Source of the DNA: Podarcis raffonei
Taxonomy: Eukaryota; Chordata; Lepidosauria; Squamata; Lacertidae
Direction: 5' to 3'
NCBI RefSeq assembly: GCF_027172205.1
Contig: NC_070607.1
Coordinates: 320,001 to 384,000, forward strand
DNA length: 64,000 nucleotides
Shown: piece by piece, positions 21,803 through 30,601 of the stretch
How the letters are laid out: the number at the start of each line of letters is the position of its first letter
Position numbering within the stretch: position 1 is the first letter of the stretch
Notes under the pieces: model-generated
What the model saw: the letters and a program-made list of their open reading frames with translations, nothing else
Databases searched by the model: none
What the model was told of the DNA's origin: nothing
Position numbers and translations under genes: made by a program

Positions 21803-24800
21803 AAGCCAACGCCTGGCTGCCACCGTCAGGGCACTGCAGCCAGGCCAAGGAGCAGTAAAAGTGCCCACTCCGGAACCTCCAAGACCAGCCCTAGTAATAG
21901 AGGTGTTGCTAGAGCTGGCAAACGGATACCCACTAAAGACAAAGGCGCTGTTGGACTCAGGCAGCTCCTGTAATTTTATGAGTAAGGAGTTTGCAGCTGA
22001 ACACCAGATACAGATACTCCCTTTAAGCAACCCCCTGCAGGTGACCACTATCGATGGGAGGGAGCTGTTGGGAGGAGAAGTTAGCCTACAGACCGTCCCA
22101 ATGGTTATGAGGGTGGCCAGGCACACCGAAAGGATAGCGTTCAATGTGGCCACCCTGGGAGGGGCTCCCGTCATTTTGGGAATGAGCTGGCTAGCGTTGC
22201 ATGACCCGCTAGTGGGCTGGCATCAGAGAGTGGTCTCCTTTGGGTCAGCACATTGCCTGGAACACTGCAGAGAAGGAAAGGTGCCAGAAGGGGCAAAAGC
22301 CTTTCTAGCAGGGACGGAAGTGGCGGACAAAGGGAAGGTGCCCAAACAATACGCTGACCTGAGCAAGGTCTTCAGCGAAAGGGAAGCAGATAAACTACCA
22401 CCGCATAGAGACTTTGACTGCCAAATTAACCTGGTCCCTGGGGTCCAGCTCCCCGTGGGCAAGCTGTACGCCATGTCAGACAGGGAAATGCAGGAGTTAA
22501 GGGAGTTTATTGATAAAAACCTGAAGAGGGGCTTCATCAGAGAGTCCAGAGCGGTGGGGGGGAGCCCAGTGTTTTTTGTGGACAAAAAAAACACGGATAA
22601 ACCCAGGCTTGTAGTGGACTACCGGCGGCTAAATGCCGTGTCAGAACCAGTGACTTTCCCCATGCCCAGGATTGATGACATTTTGACCAGGGTGAGGAAG
22701 GGAAAGATATTCACGAAACTGGACCTGAGAGGGGCATACAACCTGATACGAATAAGGAAAGGGGATGAATGGAAAACCACCATGTTCACCCCTTTGGGGG
22801 CTTTTGAATATTTAGTTATGCCATTCGGATTGCAATCAGGCTCCGCCTGTTTTCAATCGCTCATGAACCATGTCCTGGGACCTTTGCTCTACAAGAATTG
22901 CGTGGCCTTCCTCGATGACGTGCTGATATATTCAGAGAATGAGGAGCAGCATGTAAAGGATGTCAGGGAAGTGCTGAGCCAGCTGCAAGCAAACCAGCTG
23001 TGGGTGAAATTGGAGAAGTGTCAGTTTCACACCAAGGAGGTGGAATTCCTGGGGTACCGCTTATCAGACAAGGGATTAGCCATGGATCCAGGCAAGGTCC
23101 AGGCGGTGCTGGAATGGAAGACACCGAAAACGAAAAAGGATGTGCAAAGGTTCTTAGGGTTTGGGAACTTTTACCGTAAATTCATCAAGAACTTTGCCCA
23201 CTTAACGGCTCCCATCACGGACTGTCTAAGCAGCAAGAAGAAATTCGTTTGGACGGCGGAGGCGGAGCAAGCATTTGAGGAATTGAAAAGGGCATTCGCT
23301 TCGGAAGAACAGCTCCTGCATGTGGATTTACAAAAACCCATGAGAGTGGAAACTGATGCCTCAGACCGGGCGGTGGGGGCGGTGCTGCTTCAGCCAGGGA
23401 GCAATAAGTCGGAATGGAGACCGTGTGCCTTCTTTTCGCGTAAGCTGAACAAATCCGAGAGGAACTACACCGTATATGACCGAGAACTACTCGCCATTCA
23501 CGAAGCGTTCCGGAGATGGAGACATTTACTAATTGGCGCACAGCATAAGGTGCAAGTGTGTACAGACCACAAGAATTTGGAGTATTGGAGAACGGCACGA
23601 GTGCTCAACCAACGACAAGTGAGGTGGGCCCAGGAGTTCTCCAAATTCCATTTTGAAATCTGCTATGTGCCAGGTCCAGAAAACATCAGAGCGGACGCTC
23701 TCTCACACAAACCTGAATATTTGGAGGGGGAGGGAGCGCCTGAAGAGAGACATATTATCCCAGAGGACCACTGGGTGTGTGGGGCGGCCTGGGTGGGGCA
23801 AAGAGAACTGGTAGAGGGAACGGTAAATGATGAATACGCCCAGGATAAGCTCAGAGGTTTAAGGAGAGAGGGAGAAGACCCCGGAGGTTTTGAAGAAAGA
23901 AATGGGGCGTTGTATTACAAAGGGGCACTATATATACCCGAAGGGGAATTGAGGGGGAGAGTACTCAAACAGCTGCACGACAACCCCACAGCGGGGCATT
24001 TTGGGCAACACAAGACCATGTGGTTGGTGACCAGGGAGTTTTGGTGGCCCAAGGTGAGGGAGGATGTACGGGAGTATGTGAGAAGGTGTGACCAATGCCA
24101 GAGAGCCAAAGGAGAAAGGCGGGCGCCAGCGGGGTTATTAGAACCGTTACCCACACCAGAACGACCGTGGGAGGCGGTATCGATAGATTTTATGACTGAT
24201 CTGCCTAAATCCCGGGGGAAAACCGCCATACTAGTCGTAGTAGACCTGTTAACTAAGATGGGTCACTTTGTAGCTTGCTCACATGCAGTCACGGCGGAAG
24301 AGACAGCGAAATTGTTTGTAGAACATATTTTTAGGCTGCATGGCGCCCCCTTGAGGGTGGTCTCCGACAGAGGGAAACAGTTCACGTCCAGATTCTGGAG
24401 GAAACTTATGAGCTTGTTGCACGTAGAGGTCAACTTTTCGACTGCCAGGCACCCTGAGACCAATGGGCAGGCGGAGAGGGCAAACGGTATCCTCCAACAA
24501 TACCTGAGGTGTTATGTCAATGACAGAGAGAACGATTGGGTCGAAAGGTTGGCGCTAGCGGAATTTGCTTACAATAATGCAGAGAATGTGTCCACCGGGA
24601 TGAGCCCCTTTTTGGCTAATTATGGGTGCCACCCCAGGGCGTTTCCAGGGGGAGGAGGGGAGAGATGGAGTGTCCCGGCCGCTGAACATTTTGTAGAAGA
24701 AATGGAAGCGATCCATCGTCAACTCCAACTCAACTTAGAAAGGGCCAAAGAAGAATATAAGAGGCAGGCAGACAAGAGCAGAAGGGAAGGTGAAACCATT

Positions 24801-25775
24801 AGGGTGGGGAGTCAGGTCTGGCTATCAACCCAAGGGTTGCCGTTCAAGGGGGGTTGCAAGAAATTGAGACCCAAAAGATTGGGACCATTTGAGGTCATCC
24901 AACAGGTCAACCCAGTGGCTTTCAGACTCCGGTTACCGAACCACATGAAACTGCACCCAGTATTCCACAGGTCATTACTGTCACCATATAGGGGGGAAGG
25001 TGAAGGGGTATCCACACGGGGGCCAGCCATAGAAGAAAGGGAAAGCAGCAACCATGTGGCGGAAATCGACTCCAGGTGGAAGGGTAATCAGGTGGAGTAT
25101 TTGGTCGTGTGGGAAGGGGAACCGGAGTCGGAAAACACCTGGGTGACGGCAGAGGAGGTCCGTGACGAGATCTTGATCGAAACGTTCCACCAAAGGTTCC
25201 CCAGGAAACCTCAGCCAGTAGCGAGGTTCCGGAGGGAGTACTTTGGCACCACCGACGATGAGGAGGAACTGGAAGGATTCAGGGAATCGGAGCTGGAAGA
25301 AGGAACAGACTCCGATGAGGAGGAGTACTTGGAAACCGGAAACAGCAACAGGTGGAGGGAAGTGTTCGAAACTTCGGAAGATGAGGGAGGTTCCTTCAGG
25401 GGTTTTGCTCCCTCGCCTCCCGCAGAGGAGGGGAGGGAAGGGGGTGAAGGGGGCCCTGGAGGGGAGGTGGATGTCAGGGAACTGCCATCTGAGACGCAGG
25501 AGGTGAAAGGGCTCACGGAGGGTGAGAGAGACCATTCAGCTGAGGAGGGAACCAGCAGGGGGAGAAGTGGAGTTCCAAGGGAAAGTGAGTCGGAGGGAGG
25601 GCTCAGAGACACTTCAAGCGAGAACAGTGGGGAGGTTTCAGGACCTCCTATAGGGACACCCACTCCTCGCCGGAAACTGTCACGCCGAGAGTCCAGAAGA
25701 CGCGTTTCCGTTAAGGAGCTTTTATGCTGGAAGAAGTTCCGTAAACGCCCACTGTCCGATTCAACGAGCGACTGA
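21687..25775 (+). CDS. Gypsy 2 pol polyprotein (protease, RT, RNase H, integrase, chromodomain)
   Basis: The frame spans about 1,360 codons. A protease has LLDSGSSCNFMS near residue 90. Reverse transcriptase has FLDDVLIYS near 410. RNase H has VETDASDRAVGAVL near 554. An integrase zinc finger ends CDQCQRAKG near 800, with core motifs SIDFMTDLP, VSDRGKQF and ETNGQAERANG at about 835-930. A chromodomain lies at about 1,125-1,170 (EIDSRWKGNQVEYLVVWEG). An acidic tail follows, and the last ~100 codons are inside the 3' LTR, ending KRPLSDSTSD. The protein would reverse-transcribe and integrate the element; chromodomains in this clade are thought to steer integration to particular chromatin. The true start is uncertain because pol is normally made as a fusion with gag. 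Confidence 0.88.
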   Translation: MLSLPAARSLCQSLPAKKGMARDGGSCWGEGGGSPGASKSQRLAATVRALQPGQGAVKVPTPEPPRPALVIEVLLELANGYPLKTKALLDSGSSCNFMSKEFAAEHQIQILPLSNPLQVTTIDGRELLGGEVSLQTVPMVMRVARHTERIAFNVATLGGAPVILGMSWLALHDPLVGWHQRVVSFGSAHCLEHCREGKVPEGAKAFLAGTEVADKGKVPKQYADLSKVFSEREADKLPPHRDFDCQINLVPGVQLPVGKLYAMSDREMQELREFIDKNLKRGFIRESRAVGGSPVFFVDKKNTDKPRLVVDYRRLNAVSEPVTFPMPRIDDILTRVRKGKIFTKLDLRGAYNLIRIRKGDEWKTTMFTPLGAFEYLVMPFGLQSGSACFQSLMNHVLGPLLYKNCVAFLDDVLIYSENEEQHVKDVREVLSQLQANQLWVKLEKCQFHTKEVEFLGYRLSDKGLAMDPGKVQAVLEWKTPKTKKDVQRFLGFGNFYRKFIKNFAHLTAPITDCLSSKKKFVWTAEAEQAFEELKRAFASEEQLLHVDLQKPMRVETDASDRAVGAVLLQPGSNKSEWRPCAFFSRKLNKSERNYTVYDRELLAIHEAFRRWRHLLIGAQHKVQVCTDHKNLEYWRTARVLNQRQVRWAQEFSKFHFEICYVPGPENIRADALSHKPEYLEGEGAPEERHIIPEDHWVCGAAWVGQRELVEGTVNDEYAQDKLRGLRREGEDPGGFEERNGALYYKGALYIPEGELRGRVLKQLHDNPTAGHFGQHKTMWLVTREFWWPKVREDVREYVRRCDQCQRAKGERRAPAGLLEPLPTPERPWEAVSIDFMTDLPKSRGKTAILVVVDLLTKMGHFVACSHAVTAEETAKLFVEHIFRLHGAPLRVVSDRGKQFTSRFWRKLMSLLHVEVNFSTARHPETNGQAERANGILQQYLRCYVNDRENDWVERLALAEFAYNNAENVSTGMSPFLANYGCHPRAFPGGGGERWSVPAAEHFVEEMEAIHRQLQLNLERAKEEYKRQADKSRREGETIRVGSQVWLSTQGLPFKGGCKKLRPKRLGPFEVIQQVNPVAFRLRLPNHMKLHPVFHRSLLSPYRGEGEGVSTRGPAIEERESSNHVAEIDSRWKGNQVEYLVVWEGEPESENTWVTAEEVRDEILIETFHQRFPRKPQPVARFRREYFGTTDDEEELEGFRESELEEGTDSDEEEYLETGNSNRWREVFETSEDEGGSFRGFAPSPPAEEGREGGEGGPGGEVDVRELPSETQEVKGLTEGERDHSAEEGTSRGRSGVPRESESEGGLRDTSSENSGEVSGPPIGTPTPRRKLSRRESRRRVSVKELLCWKKFRKRPLSDSTSD

Positions 25776-25879
25776 TGGAGCCATGCTTAAGGAGCTCCGT
25801 CACAGACAGAGGTTTGTGGACTTAGCCAAACTCTGAGGGACTAGGATTTTACGCACAAGCAGCTCACCATCCCATCACA
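25472..25879 (+). repeat. 3' LTR of Gypsy 2
   Basis: 408 bp, read as identical to 20,392-20,799, followed by the second ccgtg. The end of the pol frame overlaps its first ~300 bp. Confidence 0.95.
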
Positions 25880-26230
25880 CCGTGTTACTCGCGGGTCGTT
25901 ACTTTTAATCCAAATGTTCAAAGGAAGAAGTTAGCACTCTCCATCCATGGCATGCGGCTTCACTCAGCAGGGGAAGCAGTCGAACTCTCAGCACCACGCC
26001 ACTCCTGTCCCCCGTTCCGAAGCCTTTAAAAAGGCTTCTTTGCGGGTCGGGGGGCGCGCAAATGGTGCCCACCGAGTCACCAGGTCCACAGGCTTCAGCG
26101 CCTGTGGTTTCTAAGGGTTCCCGCGTCGCCGCCGCAGCAGGACCTGACCCCTGTTGAGCAGATTCCCTCCGGAGCTCGGAGGGAATCCGCCATTAGACGA
26201 TGGCGCCAACCTGGAAGTCCTAAACTTTTA

Positions 26231-27969
26231 AACAGCTGTGCTGGCTCTGCAATTGCCCTCCTCTGACCTCTGAACAATGGGAGCGGGGGTGGCCTCAAAA
26301 AAAGGGGGGGGATTGCTGCAGGTGTGATTGGTTTAATTCACTGGGAAGAGTGTGGGAAAGGAAGACAGTCTTATCTCTTCCGCTGTGTGTACTGGAGAGA
26401 ACTGTGTACTGTGTACTGTGTGTAGCTGAAGAGAAAGGACGCAATGATTCCTTTGTCTGTATGTAGTGTGTAAATACGTAGATTAGCTCTACGATGTCTC
26501 ATTCTTCTTGCTGTTACGCCAGTAGATTAGTGTGCATATATTAGTTGGTATATGTCGCTGAAGCTCACTGGAGAAGAAGGGGAATGCCTTTTCCAGAGCT
26601 GTACGTACTGGAGGACATTCGGAGTTCGGGGGCTGCAGGGGCACCCCAGGGCATTTTTCCAACACAAAGTGCCTCAGCCCCTAGGAGTTGGTGCCTATGA
26701 TGCATGTACACACAATATGGGAGGGAGGGAAGGGCTCAAAAGAGCAAATTTCCACAGGATGTCTTGGGGCTATGCAAGGACCACCTCCACCCAGTTCAGA
26801 GCTTAAATTTTCTGACAGGATTGGAATCACCCAGCCCTCGCTGCTTATAACTTTCTAGGCAACAGAGAATCCACTGCATGTGATTTTTATGACTAGCTAA
26901 GCAGAGAAGGTGGACAGAAGCCTCTCAGCAACAGGAAATGTACTGATGTTATTGTGGGGGGCAAGGCAAAGACTAGACCATGGATTTGGAGGTCTGAGGA
27001 GGGTTCAAAATCTTGGCAGGGCCAAGATCCCATAAGATCCTCCCCATCAATGGAGATAAAAGACACCCAAATCAGCCACTGCCACACTCACTTTAAGACA
27101 AGTTCTTTAAACCTCTCCTCTGCTCAGAAGGGTGGCTGGGAGTCCAGTCCAGGCATCCAGTGACATCTAGGCATGTTTAAGGGGTGTGCAAAAAAGGAAA
27201 AGAGCAGGAAGAGCAAGCAATCTCCCATGGAATGTGAATTTTTGAGGGGAAGCATTACTGAGACCTTTCAAAGGATGCACTGGGGGTATACTGACACCTG
27301 CTGCATTTGCAACCCCAGGAGTAAGTCAGTGGGAGGCAAATCAGTCAGAGGTTCAGTGGGAGATGAAAGATTGAGGAGAGCTGCTGAGAGATAACTCTTA
27401 GCTAGTTCATACTTACCCATTGAAGGTTGCAGGGATGTTTTTGCTTTAAAACTGAGGCCCTCCCCTTTAGGCTGGGGTTCAATTTATAGAAGGTGCAAAA
27501 TAAGTATTTCCAGTCCTTAAAACTGGAATCTTGGAAAACTACCCCCCCCCGCCCAACACTATTTCCACTGATTAGCTCTGTATTTATGTATACTGCCCAT
27601 GTTATGAGTTCCTCTGAGTCACCAGATAAATGAGGGCAGATTCTACTACATGGTTGGTTTCACAGCTTTAATGTTCCTGAAGCTACCCTTCCAAAAATTG
27701 CTTTGAAATTAACGCAGTGCTGCCTGAGGATAAAGATGTCAGAAAGTCCATGAGAGCTAAAATAATGGATGATTGTAAAGCTGCCTCATCCCCAAGGCCT
27801 TGCCAGCCAGTTGATGCCAATTTAACTATTTTTTATCTTGCAGGTAAAAGTGAAACACTAGAATTGTAAATATCAGATTTAATCATGACATTTCTCTCTA
27901 GTTTCCCTGTTGTGGGTGAATCCAGAAGAAGGATTGCCTGTGTTAAGAATGTAGGCCAGCAGGATCTAC
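26231..27969. other. Noncoding stretch, possible unidentified LTR piece
   Basis: No gene recognised. The part at 26,300-26,560 has short direct repeats (ctgtgtactgtgtactgtgt) and an LTR-like texture, but I could not find matching ends or a duplication. Frames of 60-85 codons at 26,552-27,394 have no domains. Confidence 0.4.
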
Positions 27970-28008
<39 letters not shown>

Positions 28009-28020
28009 TATATATATATA
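27970..28020. repeat. (AAT)n and (AT)n microsatellite
   Basis: Twelve or so AAT units followed by AT units at the 3' tail of the adjoining minus-strand L2 LINE, where such simple tails normally sit. Confidence 0.95.
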
Positions 28021-28265
28021 CCCCGCCCATCTGGCTGGGTTTCCCCAGCCACTCTGGGCTGCTCCCAACCGAATATTAAAACACAATACAGCATTAAACA
28101 TTAAAAACTCCCATGCCTTCAGATGGGAGGGTGTTCCACAGGGCAGGCACCACCACCAAGAAGGCCCTCTGCCAGGTTCCTTGTAACCTCACTTCTCGCA
28201 GTGAGGGAACGGCCAGAAGGCCCTCAGAGCTGGACCTCAGTGTCCAGGGGTGGAGAAGCTCCACA
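28021..28265 (-). repeat. L2-group LINE 3' end
   Basis: On the minus strand this reads as the end of an L2-type LINE: the C-terminal coding part (CVVWNTLP-like remnants) and the final 'ccagagtggctggggaaacc cagccagatgggcgggg' before the AAT tail. The same end is found on the plus strand at 39,620-39,680. Confidence 0.8.
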
Positions 28266-28489
28266 ATGACAAAGGCTCAAGCAATGGGCAAGATTATAAT
28301 GGGATGGTGAAATCCTGAAAGAAAAGATGTACACAGCTTCTTCCCTTCCAGAACCCTAAACAACTTCTCTTTAAACATCTCTCTCATATGCCTCATCCAT
28401 TTGTGCCTGGTTTCCATTTTGGTCACTAAGCAAAGAGATTCTAAAAGATGATAAATTATAATCAAGGCATTCGGCACTTTTTAGAAGCA
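28266..28489. other. Unassigned noncoding sequence
   Basis: No feature recognised. Confidence 0.4.
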
Positions 28490-28720
28490 TTAACAACAAA
28501 ATAAGAGCTCTTCTGAATAAATCCAGTGCCCATCTTGTTTCCCACAGTGGCCAACCCACAAGCAGGACATGAGTGCGCAGCCCATTCCTGCTGTTGCTCC
28601 CCATTGATGGCCATTCAGAGGCATGTTGCTTGTGGTCCTGGAGGTAGCATGGAGCCATTGTCACACATAGCCATTGAGAGCCTTATCATAGCATTTTTCT
28701 AATTCCCTTTTAAAGTCATC
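28490..28720 (-). repeat. Old LINE-type 3' end (CR1-group, tentative)
   Basis: Read on the minus strand it contains 'ggggagcaacagcaggaatg', 'cctgcttgtgggttggccac' and 'tgggaaacaagatgggcact' in the order of a widespread sauropsid interspersed LINE tail. It is diverged and non-coding. The family name is tentative. Confidence 0.45.
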
Positions 28721-28967
28721 AAAGTTGGTGCATTTAACTATGCATTAAGTGAAGTACATTCAAATCATAGAATAATTTCATTTGTGTTTTTTTTTAATGC
28801 TGAACTGCATTATCAATAGTGTAGGAAAAACTTTGTGGTACATACTCCCACCAGGCTCCCACCATTTTGACCAAGTAATCATAGGGAAGTACGTAGGGCA
28901 TAAATCAACTAGAAAGAATGATTGGCTTACCTGAGGTGTAGATTTATGAAACAGGGATGCTGGGGAC

Positions 28968-29040
28968 AGTGGATTGGGTATTTCCTCTCACATGACCACA
29001 GGCAGGAGCAAAGACTTGTGGCATGCAGGCACTTCCTGAT
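28968..29040. repeat. DIRS inverted terminal repeat, left
   Basis: Contains the 28-bp core 28,970-28,997, plus a second matching block at about 29,011-29,038 (aagacttgtgg...cacttcctg) that corresponds to 37,930-37,958 on the other strand. Confidence 0.8.
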
Positions 29041-29044
29041 ATTC

Positions 29045-29430
29045 TGGTTAACGAGAAAGAGCATCTGCTCTTTGGTTCTGAGTTGAATCTGGCGAAGAAT
29101 TATTTGCTTCTGGTTAAGACGCCGAGTTGTCCACCAGTGTTCTAAATTCCGTTGATCGGTGCGCACTTCCACCACCACATTTCCAGAGAGTCCCAGATAA
29201 CAAACAATTCCTTCTCCCAAATTATGTATTTCTGCTCTGGTGGACTCAGCTTGCGAGAGTGGAAGACGCAGTCTCAGGTCCCCGTTCTTATCCTCTTGCA
29301 GTAGAACTGCCCCCAGTGCCATGTTGGAAGCATCGGTCTCAACTACCATAGGTCGATGTGGATCTGGATGTGCTAGGTACTCTTCTGAGGCAAACACTGC
29401 CTTGAGTCTCTCGAACGCCCTCTGCACCTC
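29045..29430 (-). mobile_element. Ty3/Gypsy RNase H fragment within the DIRS element
   Basis: Minus-strand translation gives AFERLKAVFASEEYLAHPDP, VVETDASNMALGAVLLQE, VRTDQRNLEHWWTTRRLNQ, the RNase H start and middle of a Gypsy pol. It is a third Gypsy lineage, different from Gypsy 1 and 2. There are no LTRs around it, so it is a fragment captured inside the DIRS element. It is broken. Confidence 0.8.
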
Positions 29431-29599
29431 TTCAGTTTACTGGATTGATAAATACATCTTGTGGATGGATGTCTGAAAGCAATAATAGTGGAGATAACAT
29501 TCTCATCCAGACCACAAGATTTCAGACTATGGCGCTCAAACGCCATGCAGTCAGCTTCAACCACTGTGGGTTAGGATGAGTCAATGGTTCCTGGCAAAG

Positions 29600-30600
29600 T
29601 AAACTGAATTATACAGGAGGATGAAATGGTGGTGCCACTGAAAGAGCCTGAATCTCTGACAGCCAAGAACTGCAGGGCCAGAACAATGCAACAAGAACCA
29701 CCTGAGCTTTTCCCAATCTGATCTTTTGGAGGACTCTCAGAATGATGGCTTGAGGAGGGAAGGCATACAAGAATTCCTTTGGCCATGGCGTTATTAGGGC
29801 ATTCCAGGCTTCTGCTTGGTTGTCTTTGAACCTGCTGAAACCACGGGGTAGCTGACGGTTTAGCTTGTGAGCAAAGAGATCGACTTGTAGAGGACCCCAG
29901 CAGTGTTGAATTTGATGAAGCACCTGTTCGTTGACTTTCCATTCCCTTTGAGGGATCTGCTCAACCAAACTCCTTGCCATCACTGGTGAAATGTTCTGCC
30001 ATGAGGCTGAGGAGGTGACACTCGGCACAACTGAAGAGAAGAGCCATCTCTTTTTGGAGAGATTCCAAACGGGTGTCTCCTTAACGAGGTATGTGAGCTT
30101 TTGTTGTTGAGTTGTCTGTTCGAAGGAGGATGTGATGGAGTTGGAGACAAGAGGAGAAACAAACAATTGCCAGTCTGGCTGCTCTCAACTCTAGCCAACT
30201 GATGGAGTAAGTGGCCTCCAAGCTCGACCACAGACCTTGAGTGTAGAGAGCTTGACAATGGGCGCCCCATCCTTGAAAACTGGTGTCTGTGATTATTTGA
30301 GTGCTGCCTGGATTTCTGAATGGAGTGCCATTCTGAAGATTGGAGGTTTGCACCCACCACAGCATGGACAGTTTGAGTTGAGGAGATAAGAGCAAAGACC
30401 TGGGGTGATTGTGATGTGGAAGTCAAAACCACCGTAGGGTTCTTGCATGGTGTTTCGCCCAACGTGTAATCTGAGAAGCTGACATGAAGAGTCCCCCAGA
30501 ATTGCTGGCAGTCATTTGGCCGTCATCTTTTTTGTCTTTAAGATTGAAGCTACCACTGTGGAGATTTTGCTGATCCACTCTAGTGAAAAAGCCACAAGAC
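29600..30600 (-). pseudogene. DIRS RNase H and downstream pol region
   Basis: The minus strand encodes the DIRS RNase H stretch near 30,110-30,300 (SFQGWGAHCQALYTQGLW, LELRAARLAIVCF, LRTDNSTTKAHI). Toward 29,640-29,960 it encodes the next conserved block (VDLFAHKLNRQLPRGFSRF, ALITPWPKEFLYAFPPQAII, ALFWPCSSWLSEIQAL), a region typical of DIRS pols before the recombinase. Several frames are used; it is a fossil. Confidence 0.78.
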
Positions 30601-30601
30601 C

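Larger units (their letters stand above)
20392..25879 (+). mobile_element. Full-length Ty3/Gypsy chromovirus-type element (Gypsy 2)
   Basis: The 5,488-bp element has 408-bp LTRs that read as identical and a 5-bp target duplication ccgtg (20,387-20,391 and 25,880-25,884). It is inserted in the ORF1-only retroposon. It is a different family from Gypsy 1, with other LTRs and a diverged gag, but it shares the capsid-gag, protease, RT, RNase H, integrase and chromodomain plan. Identical LTRs point to a very recent insertion. It looks almost whole, with about one break. Confidence 0.95.
18712..26220 (-). mobile_element. ORF1-only L1-type retroposon, copy B (split by Gypsy 2)
   Basis: The element reads right to left. 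Its 5' end is at 26,220 (ggacttccaggttggcgcc on the minus strand) and its A/T-rich 3' end is at 18,712. Without the Gypsy insertion it is about 2,016 bp. It is flanked by the 10-bp target duplication taaactttta (18,702-18,711 and 26,221-26,230), and the cut site fits the L1 endonuclease preference. The 5' end, leader and coding frame match copy A at 30,602-32,538. There is no reverse transcriptase. The left flank is BovB sequence; the right flank is not recognised as BovB. Confidence 0.82.

Noticed and set aside
25211-25663. Serine-rich frame of ~150 codons on the minus strand at the Gypsy 2 end
   Set aside because: It is antisense to the acidic pol tail and the LTR, a shadow of the real frame.
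27970-28020. A CRISPR-like or satellite array
   Set aside because: It is a plain trinucleotide and dinucleotide microsatellite at a LINE tail. There are no spacers, and this is vertebrate DNA.
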